Origin: Cellulomonas shaoxiangyii
Lineage (GTDB): Bacteria > Actinomycetota > Actinomycetes > Actinomycetales > Cellulomonadaceae
Reading direction: 5' to 3'
DNA: 64,000 nucleotides
NCBI RefSeq assembly: GCF_004798685.1
Contig: NZ_CP039291.1
Coordinates: 2,790,001-2,854,000 of the forward strand
Part shown: piece after piece, positions 51,749 to 60,245 of the stretch
Layout of the letters: each line of letters starts with the position of its first letter
How positions within the stretch are numbered: the first letter of the stretch is position 1
Position numbers and translations under genes: made by a program
Notes under the pieces: model-generated
Seen by the model: only the letters and a program-made list of their open reading frames with translations
Databases searched by the model: none
Told to the model about the DNA's origin: nothing

Positions 51749-51874
51749 ATGGCAACACGCAACCCGGTCCGCGAGGTGCCGCACCACCACGCCGAGTGGT
51801 GGGTGGTGGCGGCGTGGTCGTCGCTCGCCCTGCTCGTCGTCAGCGGGCTCGTGGCGGCGGCCGGCCTGGTCTGA
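51749..51874 (+). CDS. Small 41-residue membrane protein
   Basis: ATG 51749, with GGAG five bases upstream, opens a 41-codon frame ending at TGA 51872-51874. The product starts MATRNPVREVPHHHAEWW and continues with one hydrophobic helix (about 17-41). The soluble part is polar with three histidines, and the rest would span the membrane. The frame lies between the lipoprotein and aminotransferase genes, where no larger gene fits. I do not recognise a homologue; the ribosome site and TM pattern support it, but it is too short for certainty. Confidence 0.5.
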   Translation: MATRNPVREVPHHHAEWWVVAAWSSLALLVVSGLVAAAGLV

Positions 51875-51900
51875 GCCGCTCGCGCCTACGCTCGGGAGGC

Positions 51901-53139
51901 GTGAGCACCTCCTCCGGTCACCGCCCCCCGCCGCGCTGGCACCAGGTCGCCGCGGCGGCCGGTCTCCTCGACGCGGACGGCGGCGTGCGCGCCACGGTCT
52001 TCGCCGAGATGTCGGCGCTCGCCGCACGCACCGGTGCGCTCAACCTCGGCCAGGGGTTCCCCGACGTCGACGGGCCGTCGGCCGTCGCACGCGCTGCGGC
52101 GGACGCGATCCTGGCCGGTCACAACCAGTACCCGCCGGGGACCGGCATCCCGGCGCTGCGCGCCGCCGTCGCCGCGCACCAGGCGGCGCGGTACGGCATC
52201 GGGCTCGACCCGGACAGCCAGGTGCTCGTCACCACGGGAGCGACGGAGGGGCTCGCCGCGGCGGTGCTCGCGCTCGCGGGGCCCGGCGACGAGGTGCTCA
52301 CCCTGGAGCCGTTCTACGACTCGTACGCCGCGGTCGTCGCGATGGCCGGCGCCCGGCACACCACCGTCCCGCTGCGACCGGCGCCCGACGGGTTCCGCCT
52401 CGACGCCGACGCCCTGACGGCCGCGGTGACGCCGCGCACGCGTCTGCTGCTGCTGAACTCGCCGCACAACCCGACCGGCGCGGTGCTGCGCCGGGACGAG
52501 CTCGAGGCGGTCGCACGCGTCGCGGTCGCCCACGACCTGACCGTCGTGACGGACGAGGTCTACGAGCACCTCGTGTTCGGCGTCGAGCACGTGCCCGTCG
52601 CGACCCTGCCGGGCATGGCCGAGCGCACCCTGACCGTGTCCTCGTCGGGCAAGACGTTCTCGTTCACCGGCTGGAAGATCGGCTGGGTCACCGGGCCCGC
52701 GGCGCTGGTCACGGCCGTGCGGACCGTCAAGCAGTTCCTGACGTACGTGTCGGGGGCACCGTTCCAGCCCGCGGTCGCCGCTGCGCTCACCGACCCCGCC
52801 GCGCTCGCGTGGGTCGACGAGCTCGTGGTGTCGCTCGCCGAGCGCCGCGACCTGCTCGCGGCGGGCCTGCGCGAGGCCGGCTTCGACGTCGTCCGGCCCG
52901 ACGGCACCTACTTCGTCCTCGCCGACGCGGCGCCGCTGGGGTACGGCGACGGCGTCGCGCTGTGCCGCGAGCTGCCCGCCCTCGCCGGCGTCGTCGGCGT
53001 GCCGGTGCGGGCGTTCACGCGACCGGGCTCGGTCGCCCACCACGCGCTCGGGAGCTACGTGCGATTCACCTTCGTCAAGCGCCGCGAGGTGCTCGAGGAG
53101 GCGGTGACCCGCCTGGCGCGCCTGCGCGGCGTCCGCTGA
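51901..53139 (+). CDS. PLP-dependent aminotransferase (class I/II, DapC/kynurenine aminotransferase-like)
   Basis: The 412-residue fold-type I enzyme has LNLGQGFPDVDGP near residue 47, the cofactor asparagine in NSPHNPTGAVL, the aspartate and tyrosine in VVTDEVYEHLVF, the PLP lysine in SSSGKTFSFTGWKIGW, and a C-terminal arginine in SYVRFTF. This profile fits the DapC/kynurenine/methionine aminotransferase group; in mycobacteria such a gene is assigned to succinyl-diaminopimelate synthesis. GTG is 8 nt after TACGCT and could be leaderless. Confidence 0.9.
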   Translation: MSTSSGHRPPPRWHQVAAAAGLLDADGGVRATVFAEMSALAARTGALNLGQGFPDVDGPSAVARAAADAILAGHNQYPPGTGIPALRAAVAAHQAARYGIGLDPDSQVLVTTGATEGLAAAVLALAGPGDEVLTLEPFYDSYAAVVAMAGARHTTVPLRPAPDGFRLDADALTAAVTPRTRLLLLNSPHNPTGAVLRRDELEAVARVAVAHDLTVVTDEVYEHLVFGVEHVPVATLPGMAERTLTVSSSGKTFSFTGWKIGWVTGPAALVTAVRTVKQFLTYVSGAPFQPAVAAALTDPAALAWVDELVVSLAERRDLLAAGLREAGFDVVRPDGTYFVLADAAPLGYGDGVALCRELPALAGVVGVPVRAFTRPGSVAHHALGSYVRFTFVKRREVLEEAVTRLARLRGVR

Positions 53140-53193
53140 CGCCGGGACCGGGTCGGGACCTGCGCGCCGTCGACGTGGTGCGCCGCCGCCGCG

Positions 53194-54498
53194 TCAGGTC
53201 AGCTGCCACGCGCCGCCGCGGCGGAAGGCCGGCGTCGCGAGCGCGAGCACGGCCAGCGCGGCGACCGACGCGGCCGCCATCACGCCCGTCATCGCCAGCG
53301 CGTCCCCGCCGAGCAGTCCCGACACGGGGCTGACGAGGCCGGACACCCCGGCCTGGCACGCGCCGATGAAGGCCGCCGCGGTGCCGGCGACCTCCCCGTG
53401 CCGGCCGAGCGCGATGCTCGAGGCGTTCGGCGGCGCGAAGTTCACGAGGGCGAGCACGAACCACAGGACGACGAGCAGCGCCCACATGCCGCCGGCGCCG
53501 GTGATGCCGAGCACCAGCAGGACGCCCGAGAGCAGCACGACGGCGACCTGCGAGGCGCGCAGGATGCGGATGGGCGCGACCCGCCGCACGATCGCCGCGT
53601 TGATCTGCGCGCCGAGCACCAGGCCGACACCGTTGACGGCGAACACCAGCGAGAACTGGTGCTCCGACAGCCCGTAGCCCTCTCGGAGCACGAACGGCGA
53701 CGCGACGACGTAGCTCATCAGCACGGCCATGTTGAGGCCCGGCAGCACCGCGAGCGCCACGAAGTGCCGGTCCCGCAGCAGGGCGCGGTACCCGGACAGC
53801 GCCGTGCGGATCCCACCGCCACGGCGACGCTCGGCGGGCAGGGTCTCGGGCATCTTCGTCAGCACGACCACCCAGAGGCCGACCCCGAAGACCGCGAGCG
53901 CGTAGAACACCGCCCGCCACCCCCACTGCCCCGCGATCAGCCCGCCCACCGACGGCGCGAACATCGGCGCGACGCCGATGACGAGCATGAGCCGCGACAT
54001 CAGGCGCGAGGCGTCCGAGCCGACGAAGCGGTCGCGGATGAGCGCCATCGCGACCACGGAGGCGGACGCGTTGAAGAAGCCCTGGAGCATCCGCAGCGCG
54101 ATCAGCGGCACGATCGCGGGTGCGACGGCGCACAGCACCGACGTGACGACGTGCAGCGCGACGCCCACGAGCACGGGCCCGCGCCGCCCGAACCGGTCCG
54201 ACAGCGGGCCGATGACGAGCTGGCCGACGGCGCCGCCGAGCAGCATGCCCGTCATCGTCAGCTGCGCCGCGGCCGCGGACGTGCCGAGGTCCCGGGCCAC
54301 GTCCGGCAGGGACGGCAGGTAGATGTCGGTCGACACCGCGGGCAGCGCGGTCATCGAGCCGAGGAGCAGGACGTACCGCCAGTCCGGGCGGTACGCCGGG
54401 TCCCCCGGGCCGGGCGTGGGTGCGGCGGGTGCGGCGGGTGCGGCAGCACCCGCACCGTCGGCGACGGAACGCGGAGCAGGGTCGGGCTGGAGAGACAT
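53194..54498 (-). CDS. Bcr/CflA-type MFS drug-efflux transporter
   Basis: The 434-residue protein has a 37-residue Pro/Ala-rich cytoplasmic lead and twelve TM helices. The motif A GPLSDRFGRRGPVLVG between TM2 and TM3, and STDIYLPSLPDVARDLG in TM1, are characteristic of the Bcr/CflA subfamily of proton-driven drug exporters. The start is ATG 54498; a second ATG three codons upstream is also possible. It converges on the aminotransferase gene and is divergent from the SRAP gene. Confidence 0.92.
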   Translation of the reverse strand: MSLQPDPAPRSVADGAGAAAPAAPAAPTPGPGDPAYRPDWRYVLLLGSMTALPAVSTDIYLPSLPDVARDLGTSAAAAQLTMTGMLLGGAVGQLVIGPLSDRFGRRGPVLVGVALHVVTSVLCAVAPAIVPLIALRMLQGFFNASASVVAMALIRDRFVGSDASRLMSRLMLVIGVAPMFAPSVGGLIAGQWGWRAVFYALAVFGVGLWVVVLTKMPETLPAERRRGGGIRTALSGYRALLRDRHFVALAVLPGLNMAVLMSYVVASPFVLREGYGLSEHQFSLVFAVNGVGLVLGAQINAAIVRRVAPIRILRASQVAVVLLSGVLLVLGITGAGGMWALLVVLWFVLALVNFAPPNASSIALGRHGEVAGTAAAFIGACQAGVSGLVSPVSGLLGGDALAMTGVMAAASVAALAVLALATPAFRRGGAWQLT

Positions 54499-54639
54499 CC
54501 CCACCATCGTCGCACCGCCCGGCGAGGGCGCGCGAATCGATTCGAGGAACTGGCCCCGGCGGCGTCGGCCGCACCCGCCGACCCCGCACCCGCCGACCCC
54601 GCCACCGGCCGTGTCGGCGGTCGGTGAGAGGCTGGTCCC

Positions 54640-55398
54640 ATGTGCGGCCGCTACGCGTCCTTCCGGGAGGACGAGCAGATCGCCGACGAGTTCGCGGTCG
54701 CCACGATCGCCGACGACGTCCGGCTCCTCCCCCCGTCGTGGAACGTCGCGCCCACGGACGGCGTGCGCATGGTCGTGGAGCGGGCCGACCGCACCACCGG
54801 TGAGATCACGCGCCAGCTGCGCGTGGCCCGGTGGGGCCTCGTGCCGTCGTGGGCGAAGGACCCGTCGGTGGGCGCGCGGATGATCAACGCACGCGTGGAG
54901 ACGATCGCCGACAAGCCCGCGTTCGCCAAGCCGTTCGCGGTGCGGCGGGCGCTGCTCCCGGCGGACGGCTACTACGAGTGGCAGCGGCTCGAGGCCCCCG
55001 AGGGCGCGCCCCGCAGCCGGCGCACCGCCAAGCAGCCGTACTGGATCCACCCCGCCGACGGCGACCTCGCGGCGCTGGCGGGCCTGTACGAGTTCTGGAA
55101 GGACCCGACCAAGGACGACGACGACCCCGGCCGCTGGGTGGTCTCCGCGACCGTCGTCACGCGTCCGGCCGCGACCGAGCAGCTCGCGGCGATCCACGAC
55201 CGGCAGCCGCTCATGCTCCCGCGGGACCGGTGGGCGGCCTGGCTCGACCCCGCGGTCGGCGCGGACGAGGCGCGCGCGCTGCTCGACGTGACGCCGCCGG
55301 ACCTGGTCGCGACGCCGGTGTCGACCCGGGTCAACACCGTCGCGAACAACGCCCCCGACCTCCTGGAGCCCGTGGGCGAGGACGTGCACGCGACCTGA
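54640..55398 (+). CDS. SRAP domain protein (YedK/HMCES family)
   Basis: The 252-residue protein protects single-stranded DNA at abasic sites by forming a thiazolidine link with its N-terminal cysteine. Met is followed at once by Cys2 (MCGRYAS), which becomes the catalytic residue after Met removal. NARVETI, ADGYYEW and the histidine in IHDRQPLML are the other active-site elements. Length and motif order match the family. GTGAGAGG upstream is a weak ribosome site. Confidence 0.94.
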   Translation: MCGRYASFREDEQIADEFAVATIADDVRLLPPSWNVAPTDGVRMVVERADRTTGEITRQLRVARWGLVPSWAKDPSVGARMINARVETIADKPAFAKPFAVRRALLPADGYYEWQRLEAPEGAPRSRRTAKQPYWIHPADGDLAALAGLYEFWKDPTKDDDDPGRWVVSATVVTRPAATEQLAAIHDRQPLMLPRDRWAAWLDPAVGADEARALLDVTPPDLVATPVSTRVNTVANNAPDLLEPVGEDVHAT

Positions 55399-55402
55399 CG
55401 CG

Positions 55403-55424
55403 GGCCCGGCGACGCGGCCGGGCC
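55403..55424. terminator. Bidirectional hairpin between SRAP and cyclase genes
   Basis: An 8-bp perfect stem (GGCCCGGC with GCCGGGCC) has the loop GACGCG. It lies 4 bp past the SRAP stop and 18 bp past the converging cyclase stop. Confidence 0.6.
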
Positions 55425-55442
55425 GCGCCGGGGGCCGGACGG

Positions 55443-56648
55443 TCAGGCGCCGGCGGTCGACAGCCGGTAGGGCGTGACCTCGCCCACCCCGGCGAGGTCG
55501 CGCGCGGGCAGCCGCTCGAGCACGAACCTCGGGTCCCCGCCGAGCACCGCGGCCGTGCCGGCGTCGACGAGGACGGTGCTCGGCTCCGCCACGTCCGTCA
55601 GCCGGGCCGCCAGGTTCACGACCGGGCCGAACACGTCGCCGAACCGGGACAGGACCCGCCCCCACACCATCCCGACGCGCACCGGGGTGACACCGCGCGC
55701 GCCCTCGGCCAGCCCGCCGGCGCCGCGCTCCGCGTCCACGTCGAGCGACGCACCGAACGCGTCGGCGAGCCCGAGCGCCACGCGTGCGCCGACGCCGGGG
55801 GTGTCGGCGATGAACAGCACCGCGTCGCCGATCGTCTTCACGACGCGCCCCCCGGCGCCGACCACGACGTCGCGCGCCGCCGCCTCGAACCGCTGCACGA
55901 ACTGCGACAGGTCCGTGGACCCGAGGCCGGCGGTGCGCCGCGTGAACGAGACCATGTCGGCGAACCCGACGGCGCGCGCGAGCGGCAGCCGCCCGACCTC
56001 GCCGGAGTCCTCGCGGACCTCCCCGAACTCCGTGGCGTACCGGTCCGCGACCGCGGCGAGCTGGCGGCGGTAGGAGTGCAGCAGCTGCTGCTCGAGCACG
56101 GGCGCGAGGTCCTTGAGCCGGTCGAGCACGAGCAGCCGCGCGCTCGTGTCGTCCAGCGCGTAGCGGGACGCCATGTCCTCCACGAGCGCCTCGACCTGCC
56201 ACAGCGCCAGCCGGTCGGAGGTGTGTCCGAACGCCCGCACGACCGTGACGACCGTGGGCAGGGCCAGCCCGTACGTGCGCAGCAGCGACCCCGCGAGGCG
56301 GATCGCCTCGGCGTCGCGCTCGGTGTACAGCGGCTCGTCGTCCCCGCCCGCCGGGAGCCCGAGCGTGCGCCAGAACGTGCGGACCAGGTCGATCTCGATG
56401 TCGTAGCGCCGGGCCAGGTCGGCCGCGGTCAGCGTGCGGGGGCCGCCGAGCAGCAGGTCGTCGAGCTCCCGGGTCGTGCCGGGCGGCTGCGGCGCACGGG
56501 TCGGGGCACCGGTGGCCGGCTCGGGCGTGGGGCGGGAGGCCGGCTCGTGCGTGGCGCAGCCCGTCGGCTCCTGCGTGGGGTCGGCGGCGGGGGCCTCCTG
56601 GGGTGCGGTCGCCCGGGAGCCGGGGACGCCGCGGACGCCGTCGTGCAC
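55443..56648 (-). CDS. Class III adenylate cyclase with N-terminal regulatory domain
   Basis: The 401-residue soluble protein has a Pro/Thr-rich lead (1-55), a helical regulatory domain (about 60-205) and a class IIIb-type cyclase domain (about 220-395). FADMVSFT supplies a metal aspartate, GRVVKTIGDAVLF the adenine lysine and second aspartate, and VNLAARL the transition-state asparagine and arginine. The architecture resembles M. tuberculosis Rv1264, a pH-regulated cyclase, so cAMP synthesis in response to an internal signal is likely. GTG lies 6 nt after TAGTCT (complement of 56655-56660) with no ribosome site, so it may be leaderless. Confidence 0.9.
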   Translation of the reverse strand: MHDGVRGVPGSRATAPQEAPAADPTQEPTGCATHEPASRPTPEPATGAPTRAPQPPGTTRELDDLLLGGPRTLTAADLARRYDIEIDLVRTFWRTLGLPAGGDDEPLYTERDAEAIRLAGSLLRTYGLALPTVVTVVRAFGHTSDRLALWQVEALVEDMASRYALDDTSARLLVLDRLKDLAPVLEQQLLHSYRRQLAAVADRYATEFGEVREDSGEVGRLPLARAVGFADMVSFTRRTAGLGSTDLSQFVQRFEAAARDVVVGAGGRVVKTIGDAVLFIADTPGVGARVALGLADAFGASLDVDAERGAGGLAEGARGVTPVRVGMVWGRVLSRFGDVFGPVVNLAARLTDVAEPSTVLVDAGTAAVLGGDPRFVLERLPARDLAGVGEVTPYRLSTAGA

Positions 56649-56736
56649 GCCACGAGACTAGTTCACCGCTCCGCCGTGGCCCGGGACCCGCGGCGCCGGC
56701 GCCCGGTGCGCGCACGGGGCGCAGCGCCCCGCGGGC

Positions 56737-57603
56737 TCACGCGCCCCGGACGTGCCGCACGTCGCCGGCGTGCACGGTGCGCTCCCGGCCGTCACCGTCC
56801 GCGACGACCAGCGCACCGTCGGCGTCGAGCCGCCGCGCGGTCCCGCGCAGCGTCGAGCCGTCGGGCAGCTCGACGGCCACCGCGCGCCCGAGCGTGGCGC
56901 ACACCGCGGCGACCTCGTCCGCCAGGCCGGTCGCGGCCGCGTCGCCGCCGCCCTCCGCCCATCGGGACGCGACCTCGTCCAGCGCGCCGACGAGCGCCGT
57001 GAGCACCGTGGAGCGGGCGGTGTCGCGCGCGCCCGCGAGCGCGAGCGACGTCGCCCACGGGACGGGCAGCTCGTCGGCCGCCTGGTCGACGTTCACGCCG
57101 ATGCCGACGGCCACGGCGGGGCCCGGCCCCGCGTCGGGGACCACCTCGGCGAGGATGCCGGCCACCTTGCGGGCCGTCCCCCAGCCCTCGAGGTCGTCCG
57201 CGTCGGGCCCGAGGTCGACGAGGACGTCGTTGGGCCACTTCAGCACGGCGCGCACGCCCGTGGTCGCGCGCAGCGCGCGCACGGTCCCCAGGCCCGCGAG
57301 CAGCGGCAGCCAGCCGTACGTCTCCGGTCCCGACCGCGGGCGGGCGACGAAGGTGCAGGTCAGCGCGGACCGGGCGGGGGTCAGCCAGGTGCGGCCGGTG
57401 CGGCCGCGGCCGTGCGTCTGGTGGTCGGCGACGAGCAGGCTGGCGTGCGGCCACGCCACGGGCTCGCGGCGCAGGGCGGCGACGACGTCGGCGTTGGTCG
57501 ACGCGGTCGCGTCCACGACGTCGAGCCGGGCCAGCGGCCCGGCCGGGGCGAGCAGCAGCGCGCGCAGCGCGGAGACCTCGAGCGGGGGGCGTGCGTGCGT
57601 CAC
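56737..57603 (-). CDS. birA: Biotin-[acetyl-CoA-carboxylase] ligase
   Basis: The 288-residue enzyme activates biotin with ATP and attaches it to carboxylase carrier proteins. STNAD near residue 38, the biotin/ATP loop HGRGRTGRTW, KWPNDVLV and GIGVNV are the catalytic elements, with the short C-terminal domain after them. There is no N-terminal helix-turn-helix, so it is a monofunctional ligase rather than a repressor. GTG 57603 was chosen; it follows CATGAT by 6 nt and may be leaderless. It is divergent from the carboxyltransferase operon that depends on biotin. Confidence 0.93.
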   Translation of the reverse strand: MTHARPPLEVSALRALLLAPAGPLARLDVVDATASTNADVVAALRREPVAWPHASLLVADHQTHGRGRTGRTWLTPARSALTCTFVARPRSGPETYGWLPLLAGLGTVRALRATTGVRAVLKWPNDVLVDLGPDADDLEGWGTARKVAGILAEVVPDAGPGPAVAVGIGVNVDQAADELPVPWATSLALAGARDTARSTVLTALVGALDEVASRWAEGGGDAAATGLADEVAAVCATLGRAVAVELPDGSTLRGTARRLDADGALVVADGDGRERTVHAGDVRHVRGA

Positions 57604-57665
57604 CCGGTCATCATGGCCCAGCGGGTCGGCGCCGGGCAGCGTGAGCGGTCCGGCCGGCGCGCGCT

Positions 57666-57680
57666 TGTGGGGTCCCCACA
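57666..57680. promoter_or_regulatory. 15-nt palindrome in the birA/accD divergent gap
   Basis: TGTGGGGTCCCCACA is a perfect palindrome with 7-nt arms around a central T. A second palindrome, GTGTGCACAC, lies near 57708-57717. Both sit in the 146-bp gap between birA and the carboxylase operon and could bind a regulator of lipid or biotin metabolism. Confidence 0.35.
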
Positions 57681-57749
57681 GCCGGTTCCGGGCAACACGG
57701 TCCGTGGTGTGCACACGGCTGGTCGACACCGACAACTAGCCTTCCTCGG

Positions 57750-59345
57750 GTGACCTCGACCGATCCCGCAGCACCCGGCCGCACGACCGCGGACCTGCTC
57801 GCCGACCTGGAGGCCCGCCGCACGGCGGCCGTCGACGCCGAGGAGGCCGCCGCCGGCAAGCAGCACGCCCGCGGCAAGAAGTCCGCCCGCGAGCGCATCC
57901 ACCAGCTCCTCGACGACGGCTCGTTCACCGAGATCGACGCGTTCGTGCGGCACCGCTCGACCAACTTCGGCCTCGGCGGCCGGCGCATCCCGGGCGACGG
58001 CGTCGTCGTCGGGCACGGCACGGTCGACGGCCGGCCCGTGGCGGTCTACTCGCAGGACTTCACGGTCTTCGGCGGCAGCCTCGGCGAGGTGCACGGGCAG
58101 AAGATCGCGAAGGTCATGGACCTCGCGCTGCGCACGGGGGTGCCGCTCATCGGCATCAGCGACGGCGGCGGCGCGCGGATCCAGGAGGGCGTCGCGGCGC
58201 TCACGCAGTTCGCGGAGATCTTCCGCCGCAACGTCGCCGCGTCGGGCGTCATCCCGCAGATCAGCCTCATCCTGGGGCCGTCGGCGGGCGGTGCGGTGTA
58301 CTCCCCCGCACTCACGGACTTCATCGTCATGGCCGACGGCACGTCGAACATGTTCATCACGGGGCCCGACGTCATCCGCGCCGTGACGGGAGAGGACGTC
58401 GGCTTCGAGGAGCTCGGCGGCGCGACCACGCACTCCACCAAGTCGGGCGTCGCGCACTACATGGCCTCGGACGAGGACGACGCCATCGACTGGGTCCGGT
58501 CCCTGCTGTCGTACCTGCCGCAGAACAACCTCTCCGACCCGCCGCTCTACCCCCACGAGTCGCCGACCGAGGTCACCGAGGACGACCTCGTCCTCGACAC
58601 GCTCGTGCCCGACTCCGACAACCAGCCGTACGACATGCACACCGTGCTCGAGCACGTGCTCGACGACGGCGCGCTGCTGGAGGTGCAGGCGCTGTACGCC
58701 CAGAACGTGGTCGTCGGCTTCGGGCACGTCGACGGCCGGCCCGTCGGCGTGGTCGCGAACCAGCCCCAGCGGATGGCGGGCACGCTCGACATCGACGCGG
58801 CCGAGAAGGCCGCGCGGTTCGTGCGCACGTGCGACGCGTTCGGCGTCCCGGTGCTCACGTTCGTCGACGTCCCGGGCTTCCTGCCCGGCACCGACCAGGA
58901 GTGGAACGGCATCATCCGGCGGGGCGCGAAGCTCATCTACGCGTACGCGGAGGCGACCGTCCCGCTCGTCACGGTCATCACGCGCAAGGCCTACGGCGGC
59001 GCGTACATCGTCATGGGCTCCAAGCAGCTCGGCGCGGACGTCAACCTCGCGTGGCCCACCGCGCAGATCGCGGTCATGGGCGCGGGCGGGGCCGTGAACA
59101 TCCTGCAGCGGGCCGCGCTCCGGGGCGTCGCCGACGCCGGCGGCGACGTCGAGGTGGAGCGCCGCCGGCTCACGGCGGAGTACGAGGACGCGATCGTGCA
59201 CCCCTGGGAGGCGGCCGACCGCGGCTACGTCGACGCGGTGATCGCGCCGTCGCAGACGCGCAGCGAGATCGTCAAGGCGCTGCGCCTGCTGCGGACCAAG
59301 CGCGCGAGCATGCCGCCCAAGAAGCACGGGAACATCCCGCTGTGA
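57750..59345 (+). CDS. accD: Acyl-CoA carboxylase carboxyltransferase (beta) subunit
   Basis: The 531-residue biotin-dependent carboxyltransferase of the AccD5/PccB type transfers carboxyl groups to acetyl- or propionyl-CoA. Both crotonase-like halves are present. [12 protein letters not shown] and [14 protein letters not shown] lie in the N-terminal half; [15 protein letters not shown] and the C-terminal [17 protein letters not shown] supply the two oxyanion holes. It works with a biotin-carrying alpha subunit (not in the window) and the epsilon subunit downstream. GTG is 7 nt after TAGCCT with no ribosome site. The stop overlaps the next start as GTGA. Confidence 0.95.
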   Translation: MTSTDPAAPGRTTADLLADLEARRTAAVDAEEAAAGKQHARGKKSARERIHQLLDDGSFTEIDAFVRHRSTNFGLGGRRIPGDGVVVGHGTVDGRPVAVYSQDFTVFGGSLGEVHGQKIAKVMDLALRTGVPLIGISDGGGARIQEGVAALTQFAEIFRRNVAASGVIPQISLILGPSAGGAVYSPALTDFIVMADGTSNMFITGPDVIRAVTGEDVGFEELGGATTHSTKSGVAHYMASDEDDAIDWVRSLLSYLPQNNLSDPPLYPHESPTEVTEDDLVLDTLVPDSDNQPYDMHTVLEHVLDDGALLEVQALYAQNVVVGFGHVDGRPVGVVANQPQRMAGTLDIDAAEKAARFVRTCDAFGVPVLTFVDVPGFLPGTDQEWNGIIRRGAKLIYAYAEATVPLVTVITRKAYGGAYIVMGSKQLGADVNLAWPTAQIAVMGAGGAVNILQRAALRGVADAGGDVEVERRRLTAEYEDAIVHPWEAADRGYVDAVIAPSQTRSEIVKALRLLRTKRASMPPKKHGNIPL

Positions 59346-59887
59346 GCACCGAGCCGGAGCCCATGGGCGCGCCCGACGAGCACGACCCCGCCTCGCACGG
59401 ACGCCAGCCGCTCGAGGGCGTCGACGCGACGGACCTGCACGCGGCGGTCGACGCGCTGTCCGCCGCGCTGCACGCCTACGTCGAGACGGCGGTCGGTGTG
59501 CGCGCCGAGTTCGGCGCCCGCGAGGCCGACGAGGACCCGCGCGTGCTGGCGCTCGAGGCACGCGTCGGCGGGCTCAACGCGGGCCTGTACGACCTGCTGC
59601 ACAGCCGCCTCGGCCTGCACGCGGACCTCACCGGCATGACGTGGGACGACCGCCCCGACCCGGCCGCCGAGCCGGGCGAGCGCGACACGTTCCACCTCGG
59701 GTTCGTCGTCGAGCTGCCCGGCGGCGTCACCGACCTCACGCTCGAGTCCGTGCTCGACGTCGTCGACGACGGGGGCGCGCAGATCACGCAGACCCTGGTC
59801 GACCGCGGCTTCGTGGTGGGCGAGTGGGGCGCCGGGCGCGGCGCGCCCGTGCTGCTCGACGACGACGACGAGGAGGACGACGAGTGA
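59342..59887 (+). CDS. Unknown protein encoded between accD and accE
   Basis: The 181-residue protein starts with GTG overlapping the accD stop and ends overlapping accE, so it is embedded in the carboxylase operon. It has a helical region (about 30-85; [20 protein letters not shown]), a beta-rich central part with [12 protein letters not shown], and a highly acidic tail (DDDDEEDDE). No known family is recognised. Coupling on both sides suggests a role linked to the carboxylase. Confidence 0.7.
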   Translation: MSTEPEPMGAPDEHDPASHGRQPLEGVDATDLHAAVDALSAALHAYVETAVGVRAEFGAREADEDPRVLALEARVGGLNAGLYDLLHSRLGLHADLTGMTWDDRPDPAAEPGERDTFHLGFVVELPGGVTDLTLESVLDVVDDGGAQITQTLVDRGFVVGEWGAGRGAPVLLDDDDEEDDE

Positions 59888-60159
59888 GCGCACCGGACGA
59901 CGCCCTCGCGGCCCGGACCGGCGGCACGCACGTGCACGTCGTGCGCGGCACGCCCGACGACGTCGAGCTCGCCGCCCTCGTCGCCGGGCTGGTGGCCACC
60001 TCCGCCGGCCCGGGCGACGACGAGGGCGACGCGCTCGCCGTCGCCCGGGACGACGCCGCGCGCGCCGCCCGCGCGCGCTGGACGGCCACGGGCGGGCCCC
60101 GCGGCACGACACCGCAGTCCCCCGACCCGGACGCGTGGCGGTGGAGCCTGCACCCCTGA
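59884..60159 (+). CDS. accE: Acyl-CoA carboxylase epsilon subunit
   Basis: The 91-residue protein resembles AccE, the small actinobacterial subunit that binds the carboxyltransferase and stimulates activity. HVVRGTPDDVELAALVAGLVA is the N-terminal helical segment and WRWSLHP the typical C-terminal tryptophan motif. The GTG overlaps the preceding stop. It is last in the accD operon; 86 bp separate it from the DUF885 gene, which has its own -10. Confidence 0.88.
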   Translation: MSAPDDALAARTGGTHVHVVRGTPDDVELAALVAGLVATSAGPGDDEGDALAVARDDAARAARARWTATGGPRGTTPQSPDPDAWRWSLHP

Positions 60160-60245
60160 CGCGACGGCGTCGGACCGCCCCGCCCCCGACCCGCCGATCG
60201 CCCCGCGCACGGGCCTCGCAGGACCCGGGCCCGTAGGGTTCCGGG

